NCBI GenBank assembly: GCA_034509735.1
Contig: JACGWO010000007.1
Location: forward strand, 26,936,046-27,000,045
DNA: 64,000 bases
Reading direction: 5' to 3'
From: Sesamum alatum
Lineage: Eukaryota > Streptophyta > Magnoliopsida > Lamiales > Pedaliaceae
The notes under the pieces were generated by a model that saw nothing but the letters and a program-made list of their open reading frames with translations, did not search any database and was not told where the DNA came from. Below are positions 12,441-22,781 of the stretch, piece after piece; the first letter of the stretch is position 1; each line of letters opens with the position of its first letter. The position numbers and the translations under genes are program-made.

Positions 12441-12768
12441 ATATGATAGAGAATGAGTTATATTATTTTCTTTTAAAATGATAATTATATAATTATATTA
12501 ATATTTTAATAAATAGAACAATGAAATAAATTATGTCGGTCGCTAAGCCCATTACATTCACGAAAGTTCAATTCGTTATTCACATAAGATAAATAATTTA
12601 AATTCAGCATACAAAAATATAAAAGAGTTGTTTTTTCGCTTAAAAAATGAGTAATTTGATAATTTTACAAATTTAAGGGACTAAAGTGAAAATCAAAATT
12701 AAATTGACCATTTTACCCTAAAAGAGTCAAACTTCGATCACAGTTTCGTCAGAAAATGTGATATCCTA
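12441..12768. mobile_element. Half of a fold-back element (remnant)
   Basis: It matches the right arm of the complete fold-back at 56122-57301, including GAGTTGTTTTTTCGC and the GACCATTTTACCCTA motif. It stops at the equivalent of 57185 and is fused at AAAATG to the interior of the next MITE (equivalent of 57728), so about 540 bp has been deleted through a short shared AAATG. Confidence 0.6.
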
Positions 12769-13440
12769 TGTGATAATATAATATGGTGTTTGGTTGAAGG
12801 GGTTACAAAATATAATTAATCATAAAAAGACCATTAAGGGTATCATTTTTTAAGTTATTTTTATTTTTAATATTATATCTTGTGAATAATGATAAAAGAT
12901 AAAAAAAAAAACTCTTAATATTTATTGAAATACAATTTTTAAAATGATAATTCTTGTGGAATATTTTCTTTTTTCTTTTTTCTACAATATAATAAAAACC
13001 AAGTCCAAAATGGACATTCAATAAAAAAAATAAAAAAAGAGAACAAAGGTTTATTTAAAAAAATGTTATAAAAGTAAAATAATCAAAACCCAAATATTTT
13101 TTAAAAGTCCCAGAAAAAAAGAAGTAATCTTTTTTCATTATATTTCATTATTAAATTATTATAATTGGATGTATATTTTTTTAAGTATGCATGTATTTCA
13201 CAAATAAGGGCACACAAGGAAGAAATTTTTTAATCCTACCTTAAACTAACCAATGGAGTAGTCTACCCGACTTCTTAGGTGGGTATACTATATCATCAAT
13301 TAACTCGGTATTAATACAAGGCTTTAATACAATAAATCGAATATGTGATTATACATGATAGGAAATCTTATCAAGCATAATCATACGAACCAAACGGAAC
13401 CATACAGTATATAAGGTTATCAAATTTGGCCATCATTTAA
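12769..13440. mobile_element. TTTGGTTCGTATGATTA-type MITE, left end missing
   Basis: It is collinear with the fuller copy at 57622-58346. The right terminus is kept (AATCATACGAACCAAAC at 13378-13394); the left terminus has been lost in the deletion at 12768. It is non-coding; short frames inside it are chance. Confidence 0.6.
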
Positions 13441-13509
13441 ATATATTATATTTAAATTGTTGACTTATGCAAAAAATGAGAAAATCTCTTGAACAACCCA
13501 TGTGCCACG

Positions 13510-14809
13510 CTATGCGCTTCAGGTACTTTTTCTTTTTTACTCCATTATAAAATATATAAAGGGATATTTACTAAATGTTTTTATAGGAGGTGTTTAACAC
13601 ATGCCCATGTAAAGGGATATTTACTAAAAGTAACATTTTTCATAATTTAATTAGATTATGTAATTATTTAAATTGTTGCAACATTATAAATGTGTCATAA
13701 ATACACTCATATTTTCTATTAAGGTTGTGTTTATCTGTTGTTGTTGTTGAATTTCTTTTAAGGCTTTAAATCTTTTGTTAATTGACAATTGCATTCTTGC
13801 CATCTATTCAAGGACCAGTAAGAAATTATATTCTTAAAAATATGTGCTTGCACTTGATATTCTATAACAAATAGTTAGAATCGCGCCACGTCAATACAAT
13901 TTGTTGACGTAGCATCATCCTTACTGGTTGTTATGAAAATATTTTATACAAGTCAGTGTAGATATCGATAAATAAAATTGTGCAAATTGTCTCCATTACA
14001 TTCACTCTTTATATATTTACGTGCGCACGCACACACACATACACACATAATTACTTGTTCACCCTCTTGTATTTGTCTCCTCCATTCTCTCTTATCTTTG
14101 TCTCCTCTATTCTCTCTCTCTCTCTCTCTCTCTCGCTCTCTCTCTCTCTCCCCCCCCCCCCTCTCTCTCTCTCATACACACATACTCCACACAACACTTT
14201 GTGTGCACAAAAAAAGATGGAGCACAACTTAACTGATGGAAGCAATGTAGATCTTTACTCAATGATTCAACCTTCAATTATATTTTATAGTTTTCTATAA
14301 ACTCTAACATATGTTAATTTTGACCTTGTAGATGGAACCAATACTCGAGAGACACAACTTATACGGATATTGGAGGATTCATGGTGTGCTCTATCTGGAG
14401 CCACTTAATTTTAATTGGCCGGCACCACCTCCACCATCACAGCAAGTACCTCAAGGAGTGCAACAGGCATGGGGCAAATCTTTCTTCTTTCTATATATTT
14501 TTTTATTTTTTTTCAAAAAATATATACATGTGTGTGAACTTCGCTCTTTCTTCTTTTTTTAGATCTTTAATTTTATATATGAATTTTATAAGCGTACTAA
14601 CTTAAAATTTGTAACTTCTCAATCTTGAAAGTATAAACACAATCTCTTTGTTTTTCCCTTCAAATTTTGAAATAAAACTCTTCGAATTTTTTTTATATTT
14701 AACATCTGATCTATGGGATTCTTTCTTCTCCATCTTCAGACTCTCTCCCTCTCCCTCTCTCTCTCTCTCTCTTGGAGGGGGTCGGGGGTATAGGGTTCGA
14801 TGTTAAGAT

Positions 14810-14861
<52 letters not shown>

Positions 14862-15250
14862 CTTCTTTTTCTTCTTCTTCTTCTGCATTTTTTAATTTAT
14901 TGGTGAACACTAACGAGTGGGAATGGAAGTTGCATGCCCATCCAAACCATAAAGTCTCAATTCAAGGAATTTATTGAAGGTTGAGTGTTCATATAAAATT
15001 AGTTTAAAAAGTTAAGCGTCAAGTTAAAATTGTTAGAGAAGCTGTTAAAAAAACAATAGTAGTTTTGCTTTTATAATCATGATTAATTAGGTATCATATT
15101 AATTTGCAGCCTGTCTTGAACTACCATGGAGAATTCAATAAACCAAAGGAGCTACTCTATAATCATCACACCCATAAATGCATATACTAAAGTAGAACTA
15201 AGAGGAAATATATTGCCTATGAAACCAAATTAAGGGAATAAACACTTTAT
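13510..15250 (+). repeat. Family D copy D5
   Basis: This is the most complete single plus-strand copy. Features in order: an inverted repeat with CACGTCA/TGACGT cores (13867-13931); a TATA-like CTTTATATATTTA near 14007; a CA/CT-rich leader with microsatellites (14029-14173); ATG at 14217 opening a 27-codon segment that begins MEHNLTDGSNVDLY; a spacer ending in CCTTGTAG; and a second segment from ATG 14332 with LEPLNFNWPAPPPPSQQV. A (CT)n block at ~14740-14860 and a third segment near 14920-14990 (WEWKLHAHPNHK) follow. The product is unrecognised. Conserved placement of these pieces suggests a captured gene or an unknown element's 5' end. I cannot define termini. Confidence 0.55.
13867..13931. 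promoter_or_regulatory. Inverted repeat with CACGTCA cores (D5)
   Basis: An imperfect palindrome pairs GCCACGTCAATAC with TTGACGTAGCATC and extends outward to AACAAATAGTTAG / TTACTGGTTGTT. The CACGTCA/TGACGT cores resemble plant bZIP (G/C-box, TGACG) sites. It sits ~290-350 bp upstream of the first ATG of D5 and recurs at 19132-19198 and 59757-59822. Confidence 0.4.
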
Positions 15251-15929
15251 AGATGTATATACTTGTTATGTCGTCAATTCAAAACTCAATTATGCTTATT
15301 TTATTAATAATTTAACCTCGCATGGTTCTGTAAATTTAAGAAGAAAAAAAAAGAACTTGGCACATAGATTACAAATCATTCTAACCATTTTAATTTTTAT
15401 TTATTGGTCTACTTCATCTACTAATAATTAGGTTAAGATTCAATTCTTGCAGGGACAAGCACAATTAAGCAACAAAGAATCTTCACAAAGAAAAAAACGA
15501 TGTCAAATTGCATCTAGGATTGTGGAATCAAAAGCAATTATATGCTCAGACTTTTAAGATGCAACAAAAAGTCTGAATATATTTTAGAGATGTTGGAGGT
15601 TGCTTTAATTTCTTCTTTTGTGAAGCCATACTTTGTTTATAGCCACTATATGAAAATCATGAAAGAAGAAAGTCTAATAAAAACAAAGGGCCTTATACTT
15701 ATATTTCACATTACATTTCAATGTGAAAAGGCAAAAGATTTCATCTTCTAACATTGTTGCTACACAAAAAAAAACAAAAAAAAAAGAACTAAACAAGACA
15801 ATCAAACTTGAGATATATAACATGCCAAAAATTAGTATAACCCTCTTATGCATATTCTTCTTTTCTTGCATCAAAGATTGCAACAGGGAAGCCAACATAT
15901 TACGTTTTATTACCATATGAGAAATTGAG
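15251..15929. other. AT-rich DNA, no supported gene
   Basis: Overlapping 65-80 codon frames occur on both strands (15542-15920), but none resembles a known protein and they overlap each other antisense. I see no repeat or element end. Confidence 0.4.
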
Positions 15930-16087
15930 TAGAAAAAAGATGGAAGCGAAAGAATTCTACCTTGGCAGAGGGTGGTGTCCCCAGTGAATGAAGAAGTCTA
16001 TCCCGATGTAGAAAGCAAGTATCCGTTATCAATGAAAGAACGGCAGGAGGGAAGATGGACTATTGAGGTTTGAGAACGTATGGGAAC
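15930..16087 (+). other. Possible exon-like fragment, unrecognised
   Basis: A stretch with balanced base composition inside AT-rich DNA has one open plus-strand frame of ~45 codons containing WQRVVSPVNEEVYPDVESK, ending in TGA at about 16070. It lies just before a minisatellite. I do not recognise it; it could be a captured exon or chance. Confidence 0.2.
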
Positions 16088-16104
16088 TACCAAGATGGAA
16101 AAGG

Positions 16105-16480
16105 TACTTTACTTAATATAATTGCACTCATCTCTTAGTTAAGTACATACAAAAGGTATGTTAGTTAATTCAACTACACAGATCTCTTAGTTAGGTAAGT
16201 TAATACAACTACACGTGTATCTTAGTTAAGTAGATACAGAAGTTACATTAGTCAATATAACTACACATGTCTTTTAGTTAAGTAGATACACAAGGCATGT
16301 TGTTAATATACTACGGCGAGTCTCTTAGTTAAGTAGTATAGAGGATACGTTAGATAATATAACTACACATGTCTCTAATTAAGTTAATATAACTGCATGT
16401 GTCTCTTAGTTAAATAGATACATAAGTTACATTAGTCAATATAACTACACACGTCTCTTAATTAATTAGACACATATTAT
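16105..16480. repeat. Degenerate minisatellite, ~40-60 bp units
   Basis: About seven to eight diverged units carry the words CTCTTAGTTAAGTAGATAC, GTTAGTTAATATAACTACAC and ACACATGT. Unit length varies because internal words are lost in some units. Confidence 0.75.
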
Positions 16481-17240
16481 AAAAAGATACATTGAAATCA
16501 AGGCAACTCTATTTCATAGACTTGTGTATGCTTATAAACAGTATGGAAATACTTGTATGTTGGACTTCTTTGTTTTTTTATTCTTATTATAGTTCATAAC
16601 AGAGTCGTCAATGTTTGCTTTTATGTAACAAGTTATATATGTTGACATAAAGTTGTTACCATTTACGATCTTGTCTTAGCGGCACTACATCATATATACA
16701 TCATTCATGATATCAAAATTTAATTTATTTATTTTCAAAAAGTAGTTCAGGAAGCTATAAAATATTTGTGAGACACCCAAGAATTGGATGTTGTAAATAT
16801 TGTGGTCTTGAAATATTGTCTATTTGATTTAGATGTGCATTTTTTTTGTGCACAAGGATATATATATATATATATATATATCTACTAATTAACAAGAGTA
16901 ATTATTTATGTTCCAAGAAACATAATTCACTTGCATTAATTTCCTAACCAAAATTTCTTCTTTTTAGTTTTATTTTCATGAAAAGGTCAACAAAATCATC
17001 TGATCTATGAATGATGTTGCAACATTCATTATGTACCGTGTGGTTTACTAGACTCCGGTGAGTACTTAGTCTAATGCATCTCCAAACTTTCTAAAAATTT
17101 CATCTAAAACTTTTAATATACATCTTACTATCACTAAAATTTTGATGTGCTGGTTTTAGAAGGAAGATGTTGTTACGGACCGGCCCATCAAAGCCCAAGC
17201 TTAAACTTATTCCCAGCCGAAAAGATGCATGTTTCTTTTG
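16481..17240. other. AT-rich DNA with (TA)n
   Basis: It contains a (TA)n microsatellite at about 16858-16881. Nothing else is recognisable. Confidence 0.45.
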
Positions 17241-17519
17241 TTAGCCCTTAAGGTTGTTTTTAGTTGTTTCGAAGAATTGGATGCAACACATCTGTCCAAA
17301 AGATTGAACAGACAGTAGGAATTCCAGAGGATAATTCGTATGGTTGTTTTGAACATTGTAAGGGAGAAGAAAATTTAGCTCAGTAATGATTTTTCTAGTT
17401 TTGCAAATATTTGCTATTAACTTTCCATAACCCTCTCCAATGGAGCAACCGACAGTTTCTTTCCTGATTTGTTTTAACCTTAGCTTCCTAACAGATGTAT
17501 ACTCTAATGACCATGACAT
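17241..17519 (-). other. Open frame of unknown status, 92 codons
   Basis: A minus-strand frame opens with MSWSLEYTSVRKLRLKQ and is open for 92 codons in sequence less AT-rich than its neighbours. I recognise no family, signal peptide or motif. It has no visible promoter or partner gene and could be chance or a captured fragment. Confidence 0.2.
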
Positions 17520-17979
17520 GCAACATTCTTTCGTGCAATTCTATGTTTTAAGACTTTAAATGTTAACTATTCTGGGAACGCACGCTCGATGTCTGTGCAA
17601 TTACAATTATATTTTTATTAAACTAATAATTTGTTATCAAAATGCAAATGAGGAAATAAAATAGAGAGATAAAATGGATGATAGAAAATCCATATATATA
17701 AAAATATATATATATATATATATGGATGTGGGATAAGAAGTGGGGAGAGTTACTTGAACATGGAAGTAAACAAATAAAACAAAGGGTTAATTACACTTAA
17801 GTTCCCTCTGAAAATATAAAATTACGCTTTCCCCAAAAAAGTTTCAAAGTTACACTTACACGCCCTTCAAAATTCATTGTTTACACTTGACCCCCTTTAG
17901 TTAGGACTTGGACGAAAAAGGTGACATAAACAAAAAAAAAAAGTACATAAATTTTTAATTTACCCCTCGTACAAGTGGA
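17520..17979. other. Microsatellites and MITE-like edge
   Basis: It holds (TA)n near 17695-17722. From 17786 comes a motif of the GGTTAATTACACTTAAGTTCC type, repeated in variants (ACACTTACACGCCC, ACACTTGACCCCC), which resembles one terminus of plant inverted-repeat MITEs. No matching opposite end was found. Confidence 0.4.
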
Positions 17980-18545
17980 GCGCCACAAGGATCTAGCAAG
18001 GCCACGCACTTGGCCAGTTTCCCCCAAAAAAACCGAGATTTGAATGACGTCGTATCCCCCGATTGACCTCTCTTAAACCAGGTAGGACTCATTTGAGACC
18101 TCCCAATCACCCTCGAATATTGAAGAACCCATCCATAGTAACTCTAACGCCACCCCACCCCCCCACCCCCCACCCCCGCGCCCCCCCAACAATCCTGGGG
18201 GTTTAAGACTCCTCCCTTGCCATAAGATTTCAACTATAAAAACAGGTTTGGTCCCCCTAGCCAGGGGGTGCTTACTTAACTTTGCACAAGTACTTATTCA
18301 CTCACCAAATTTTCATATCAATTTCTTTAGTATCATAGATCGTCATTTCATTATCATGCTTTATCTTCTACCATTTTATTCTAAAATTGCATACTAACTT
18401 GAGCGTCAAAGTACTAACGTTTCTTTTGCAGGTCTCCGGTTCAGGCTTGCTTGGGAAGTTGGCCCTAGAGACCTTGAGACCACGGACTCTATCTTATGCG
18501 TGTTTTTGCATGCATCACTATAATGACTTCTCAAACGGGCGTGGG
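17980..18545 (+). mobile_element. Ty3/gypsy-type LTR remnant
   Basis: It has the layout of a gypsy LTR promoter region: TATA-like ACTATAAAAACAGG (18232-18245), a GGTCCCCCTAGCCAGGGGG hairpin just downstream, a pyrimidine-rich leader, then ACTTGAGCGTCAAAGT and CTTTTGCAGGT (~18396-18434), a pattern shared by many plant gypsy LTRs near their R/U5 end. A C-rich run lies at about 18152-18187. Exact ends, primer-binding site and coding domains are absent, so it is a solo LTR or fragment. Confidence 0.5.
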
Positions 18546-18899
18546 ATCTTTACTTGTGAAGACCCACCAATGTTTGCACGAGCAAAAGGCCTTCAAGATT
18601 TGTTTTTGTTTTTTTCCTCCAAAGTAGTTATATTTCCCTCCTAAAGTGTTTCCAAACTGGAACACGCGCCAATTTTCTCTCCAACAAAACCAAATTAACG
18701 GCCACGTACACAGGGGTTAAATTACAAATGAAAAAGTGGCAGATGGCCAAAAGAGCTTTTTTGTGTAAGTTATGGGACCAAAAGTGCCAGTTATAACGAA
18801 TGAGACTAAAAGTAAAAATAGCTAACTTATGAGACAAAAAAAAAAAAAAAAAAGCTATTTCCTCCTATTCAGATTGTTGCAACAATAGAAATATTTTGA
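18546..18899. other. Transposon-like debris with A-rich tail
   Basis: The stretch 18650-18860 ends in an A run at about 18837-18854 after GGACCAAAAGTGCCAG and GAGACTAAAAGTAAAAATAG words typical of MITE interiors. No termini can be defined. Confidence 0.35.
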
Positions 18900-18924
18900 A
18901 TTTGGACTCAATCTCCTGTGAAAT

Positions 18925-19015
18925 AAATACACTCATATCCCCTATTAAAGTTTCATAATTCACTCATATCCCCTATTAAAGTTTCATAAATACACCCATA
19001 TCCCCTATTAAAATG
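18925..19015 (+). repeat. Three-copy minisatellite within family D
   Basis: Three successive copies of a ~31-36 bp word, CACTCATATCCCCTATTAAA followed by GTTTCATAA. Family D copies D5 and D9 have one copy of the same word (at about 13707 and 59617), so it has expanded locally here. Confidence 0.7.
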
Positions 19016-19131
19016 TGCTTATCTCTTGCTCTTGTTGATTTTTTTCTTTTTGGCCTTAGATCTTTTTAAAATTAATTAGTAAGTGCATTATAGCCATCTT
19101 TTTAAATATTTGCCTACACTTGGTGTTCTGT

Positions 19132-19198
19132 AACAAACAGTGAAGATCATTCCACATCAATACAATCTGTTAACGTGGTATCATCCTTACTTTTTGTA
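19132..19198. promoter_or_regulatory. Inverted repeat, degenerate (D6)
   Basis: The D6 version of the family D palindrome. The left arm (CCACATCAATAC) is mutated at the CACGTCA core; the right arm keeps TTAACGTGGTATC. Outer arms ACAAACAGTGA / TTACTTTTTGT are partly kept. Confidence 0.35.
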
Positions 19199-19700
19199 TG
19201 AAAACAGCTTTTATAAGTGAGTGTGAATATTGCTAGGGAGAATTGTCTCTATTATATTCACTCTATATATGTTTACACACACGCACACACATAAATAATC
19301 ACCTTTTGATTATTTGCTCAAACTCTCGCATTTGTTTCAACTCTCTATTTACTCAGTCTCTCACGCACAGATACTCCACACAACACTTTTTGCACAAGAA
19401 ACAATAATGCACAACTCAAATAATGGAAGCAATGCAGATCTTTATCCAACTACATTAAACCTTCAATTGTATTGTAAAGTTTTATATGAGTTCTAGCATA
19501 TATTAATTCTCATCTTGAAATTGGAACTAATACTGAAGAAAGACTACTTCTATGGGTGCTGAAGGGTTAATGGTGTGCTCTTTTTGGAGCCACTTAATTT
19601 TAATTGTCCGACACCAACTCCACCATCAGTACCACCACCATCACAACAAGTACCTCCAATAGTGCAACATGCATGGAATATCTGTTTTTCTTTCTTTCTT

Positions 19701-19744
<44 letters not shown>

Positions 19745-19746
<2 letters not shown>

Positions 19747-20545
19747 TATAGTCGCATGTGCCTAAGTGGGGGATTCGACAGATCCCTACTCGTTTATTGA
19801 TTCAAAGGGCTCAGAACAATTTCTAACATTGCACAAACTACGAAACTTCTCTAACATTACTTGAAAGGAAAGCTGGGAAAATGTGTCTCAAAATCAACTA
19901 AGGTTGCCACAGTTCGTAGTCTGTATCCTTCACCGATCCCCTCAGCACAACGTTCATAGGCAAGATTCGCTAATGCATCTGCTACCCAGTTTCCTTCACG
20001 GTATATATGTATAAATTAAGGCTCATGTGTCGTCTAAATCTACGGATAGATGTCAAGAAATGTTGAAAGCTCCAATGTCCAATCCCGAGTTGTAGCACGC
20101 GGAGGACCACCTGTGAGTCGAACTCGACCAACACTTGCCTGAACCCCCTTGACCACGCAATATCCAGTCCCATTATCAGTGTCATTAGCACGGCGTATGT
20201 ATTAGTTTGGACTCCAAGATATTGATAATATGTCACAAATGCACGACCATCCTCATTGCACATGACGCCCCCACCGCCAATAATCCCGAGGTTTCCCTTG
20301 GACACACCATCACAGTTTAACTTAATCCATCCCCTACATAGTAGATGCCATTATACATGCTTAGGCCTCGATTTGAGAGTATGCTGAAAATGAAAACAAC
20401 CCTAGCTGTCGGACCAAAGTCTCCTCGCCAATGCGACGCCTGGAAGGAGCCAACCTTGTAGGCATGCAAAAGATAACTAGTGATATTACGGATTATGGTT
20501 GCCGCTCTGTGAGGCATTTCTTGGTGTTTAGCCTGGTTTCTTTTT
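19745..20545 (-). pseudogene. LINE-derived RNase H domain fragment
   Basis: The minus strand encodes an RNase H-like domain in broken frames. From 20335 down: WIKLNCDG (first catalytic Asp), GGGGV, a helix region, VEFDSQVVL (second Asp), then HIYREGNWVADALANLAY at about 19960-20015 reached by a frameshift near 20000, and a C-terminal tail to about 19860. An upstream piece (20317-20517) is in another frame. The normal AEL glutamate reads AVL, so the catalytic Glu is lost. Plant L1-type LINEs end in such a domain. The insertion is flanked by family D (CT)n on the left and its (AT)n tract on the right. Confidence 0.7.
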
Positions 20546-20807
20546 GTTTCTCCTTTATATATATATATATATATATATATACATACATGTGTGCGATCTT
20601 TGCTCTTCTTCTTTGTTTAGATCTTTTATTTTAAAAATAATTTTTATGAACTACTCAATCTTGAAAGTATAAATACAATTTCTTTGTTTTTCCCTTTGAA
20701 TTTTGAAATAAAGCTTTTAGAAAAAAAAAAACAAAATTGGCCTTCTCAATTTGTTTTCTTTTTCTTGTTTTTATTGATATAGGGCTTGACATGTGGGAAA
20801 GATTCTT

Positions 20808-20843
<36 letters not shown>

Positions 20844-20964
20844 GTATTAGTGAACAGTTATGAGTCATGAAGGTGCATTACATGCCCATCCAGAGAAGTA
20901 CCTCCAAGAACGCAACACAGACATTAACGACTTTTTTTAATATCTGTATACAATGAAAACTATA

Positions 20965-21215
20965 TATATTGTGCTAGCGGTGATGGTGGCGAAAGTGGTG
21001 CCGGTATATTAAAATTAAGTCGCTCCGCAAAGGGCATACCATTAACACTCCAGCACCCATAAAAGTAGTCTTTCTCTTATATTAGTTTAGTCTACAAGGT
21101 GAAAGTTATTATATGTTAGAGTTCATAAAAAACTATAAAATAGAATTGAAGGTTGATGTAGTTCAATAACTGAATAATGATCTACATTATTTCAATCATT
21201 TGAGTTGTGCGTCAT
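20965..21215 (-). repeat. Family D fragment D7a
   Basis: Minus orientation: second segment at about 20965-21060 (complement of GTGATGGTGGCGAAAGTGG), the intron-like spacer, and a degenerate first segment at ~21150-21215. It stands inverted to D6, so the two copies meet near 20960. Confidence 0.5.
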
Positions 21216-21559
21216 CATTTTACAAACGAAAGCTACTTACTGAATAAAGATCTACATTATGTACTAACTCAAGGAAGTCATGTTTTTAAATATAAAAATC
21301 CACCATAAAGTTTTATAGACGAAAGCATATATATACCATGTATATTTAATTTACCACATGAATAGTAGATATAGTAAATCTTATAATATACATTCCAATT
21401 ATAAACATCACAAATGAGTTTTTCATAATACCCTATGACTGTGTTGTACCATCCTTGGCATTTTAAGAGATTTTAGAAATAATAGGCCTATTGTTGGAAT
21501 TGATGACGTTGAAATTAAATTGTGTGTATATAGATTGTATTGTGTATAATAAATTTCAT
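21216..21559. other. Family D-linked non-coding sequence
   Basis: Part of this (about 21330-21490) is the inverse of 59310-59460 (shared TTGCCAAGGATGGT word), so it belongs to the extended family D neighbourhood. I see no coding. Confidence 0.4.
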
Positions 21560-22065
21560 TTAGGTGGACCATCAATTTCACGTGAACACTCAGCCTACAA
21601 CAAAATTTCAAGATTGAGACTTTATTATTTACATGGGCATGTAACTTCCATTCATGACTCATTACTATTCAATATATTAAAAGAATAGGAGAATGTGTGA
21701 GTGAGTGAGAGAGAGACAGAAAATTTTTTCCACATAGCAAACCTTATATCCAAAAAGCAAAAAGAAACAAAAAACATTGTGAAGTCCAATTTTTTAGTTT
21801 TTCTAAAAGTTTTATTTTAAAAATCAAAGAGAAAAAAAAAAAGGGATTGTATTTACACTTCAAAGATTGAGAACTTACCTTTCTTAAGTTAGTACTTCTT
21901 ATAAAACTTATATTTAAAATAAAATATTTAAATAAAAGAAGAAGAGCGAAGATCGCACAAATGTATATCTAAAAAAACAAAAGAGAACCAAAAACAAAGA
22001 AATAAAAATTTTCCATTCCTATTGCGCTCTTGGATGTACTTATTGTGATGTTGTGGCGGTGGAAG
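21560..22065 (-). repeat. Family D copy D7b, left part
   Basis: Minus-strand copy with the third segment (WKLHAHVNNK frame, ~21580-21662), a short GA-rich tract and the beginning of the second segment at ~22010-22065. It is split at GGAAG by the copia element and resumes at 32325. Confidence 0.6.
22061..22065. repeat. Target-site duplication (left) GGAAG
   Basis: GGAAG precedes the left LTR and is repeated at 32325-32329 directly after the right LTR. Five base pairs is normal for Ty1/copia integrase. Confidence 0.9.
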
Positions 22066-22665
22066 TGAAAGCCTTTGGTAGGCGTGTGGATCGTCCTGGG
22101 AATAGCGTAAATGCGGAAACGCGGTATAATTTAAATTACGAAATATAAACATGCATAATACGTATTAAAATAAAACACGTTCAAGGGGTGTGCCCTTGAA
22201 ATTCCCGGGTGTTCGGTGTATCTCATGAATTAAAAAACATACATGCAATCATGGAGGCCAAGATCTCGTAAAATAAAGAAGACGAAAACGTAAACGAGAA
22301 GACCTACCGATTCGTCGTTTTCCTCTTCTAACCGGTACTCGCGTTGTTCCCCGATTTGCTCCAAGATCTCGTATGGGAGACCCTCTAAATTGTGACACGC
22401 AATCTGCCCATGTATCTTGTACTTCGTGTTAGTGAATGAACAAGTATTTGGAGAGGACGAATAATTCATACGTTATTAGTTTAACAGGATTAATCCTTCT
22501 TTGTTCAGTTGTTAACACAAAAGAACAATGAACTATTTTTCTTGGAGAGAAAAGAGAGAGAGAGGCAGACGAGAGAGGAGAGAATACGAGAGAGAGAGAG
22601 AGAGTGTGTGTGTGTGTGTGTGTGTGTTGAAGATTCATCATCTCTGTAAAGGTGAAGGGCTAGGA

Positions 22666-22675
22666 ATATATATAG
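22666..22675 (-). promoter_or_regulatory. LTR TATA box (3' LTR)
   Basis: CTATATATAT on the minus strand, ~50 bp upstream of an ACACAC/CTCTCT leader, is conserved in the 5' LTR at 30913-30923. Confidence 0.5.
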
Positions 22676-22720
22676 AGGAGGAGTTTAATCCTGTTCAAAC
22701 TCCAACTCTAGGAAGACTAA

Positions 22721-22781
22721 TTTGACTAGGATTTTGACCTAGTCAAAGTCCTAGTCAAAGTAGTTCTTTGACCTAGTCAAA
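22721..22781 (-). promoter_or_regulatory. W-box cluster in 3' LTR
   Basis: Repeated TTTGACTAGG, TTTGACCTAG and CTAGTCAAAG words give several TTGAC(C/T) W-box cores in both orientations within 61 bp, just upstream of the LTR TATA box. WRKY factors bind TTGAC(C/T). That this LTR is WRKY-responsive is inference. Confidence 0.45.

Larger units (their letters stand above)
18880..20935 (+). repeat. Family D copy D6, interrupted
   Basis: A plus-strand copy with the upstream inverted repeat (19132-19198), a CT-rich leader ending ACTCCACACAACACTTT, a degenerate first segment near 19407 (ATGCACAACTCAAAT), and a second segment with LNFNCP and SQQV-like coding at ~19580-19680. It is interrupted by a LINE fragment (about 19745-20545), then resumes with an (AT)n tract, AAAGCTTTTAG-type sequence and (CT)n at 20813-20840. 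A stray second-segment piece, GTACCTCCAAGAACGCAAC, sits at 20896-20914. Confidence 0.55.

Noticed and set aside
13978..14300. Ser/Leu-rich 84-106 codon frames starting in the family D leader
   Set aside because: They run through (CT)n/CA tracts upstream of the ATG segment and are not conserved in frame between family D copies.
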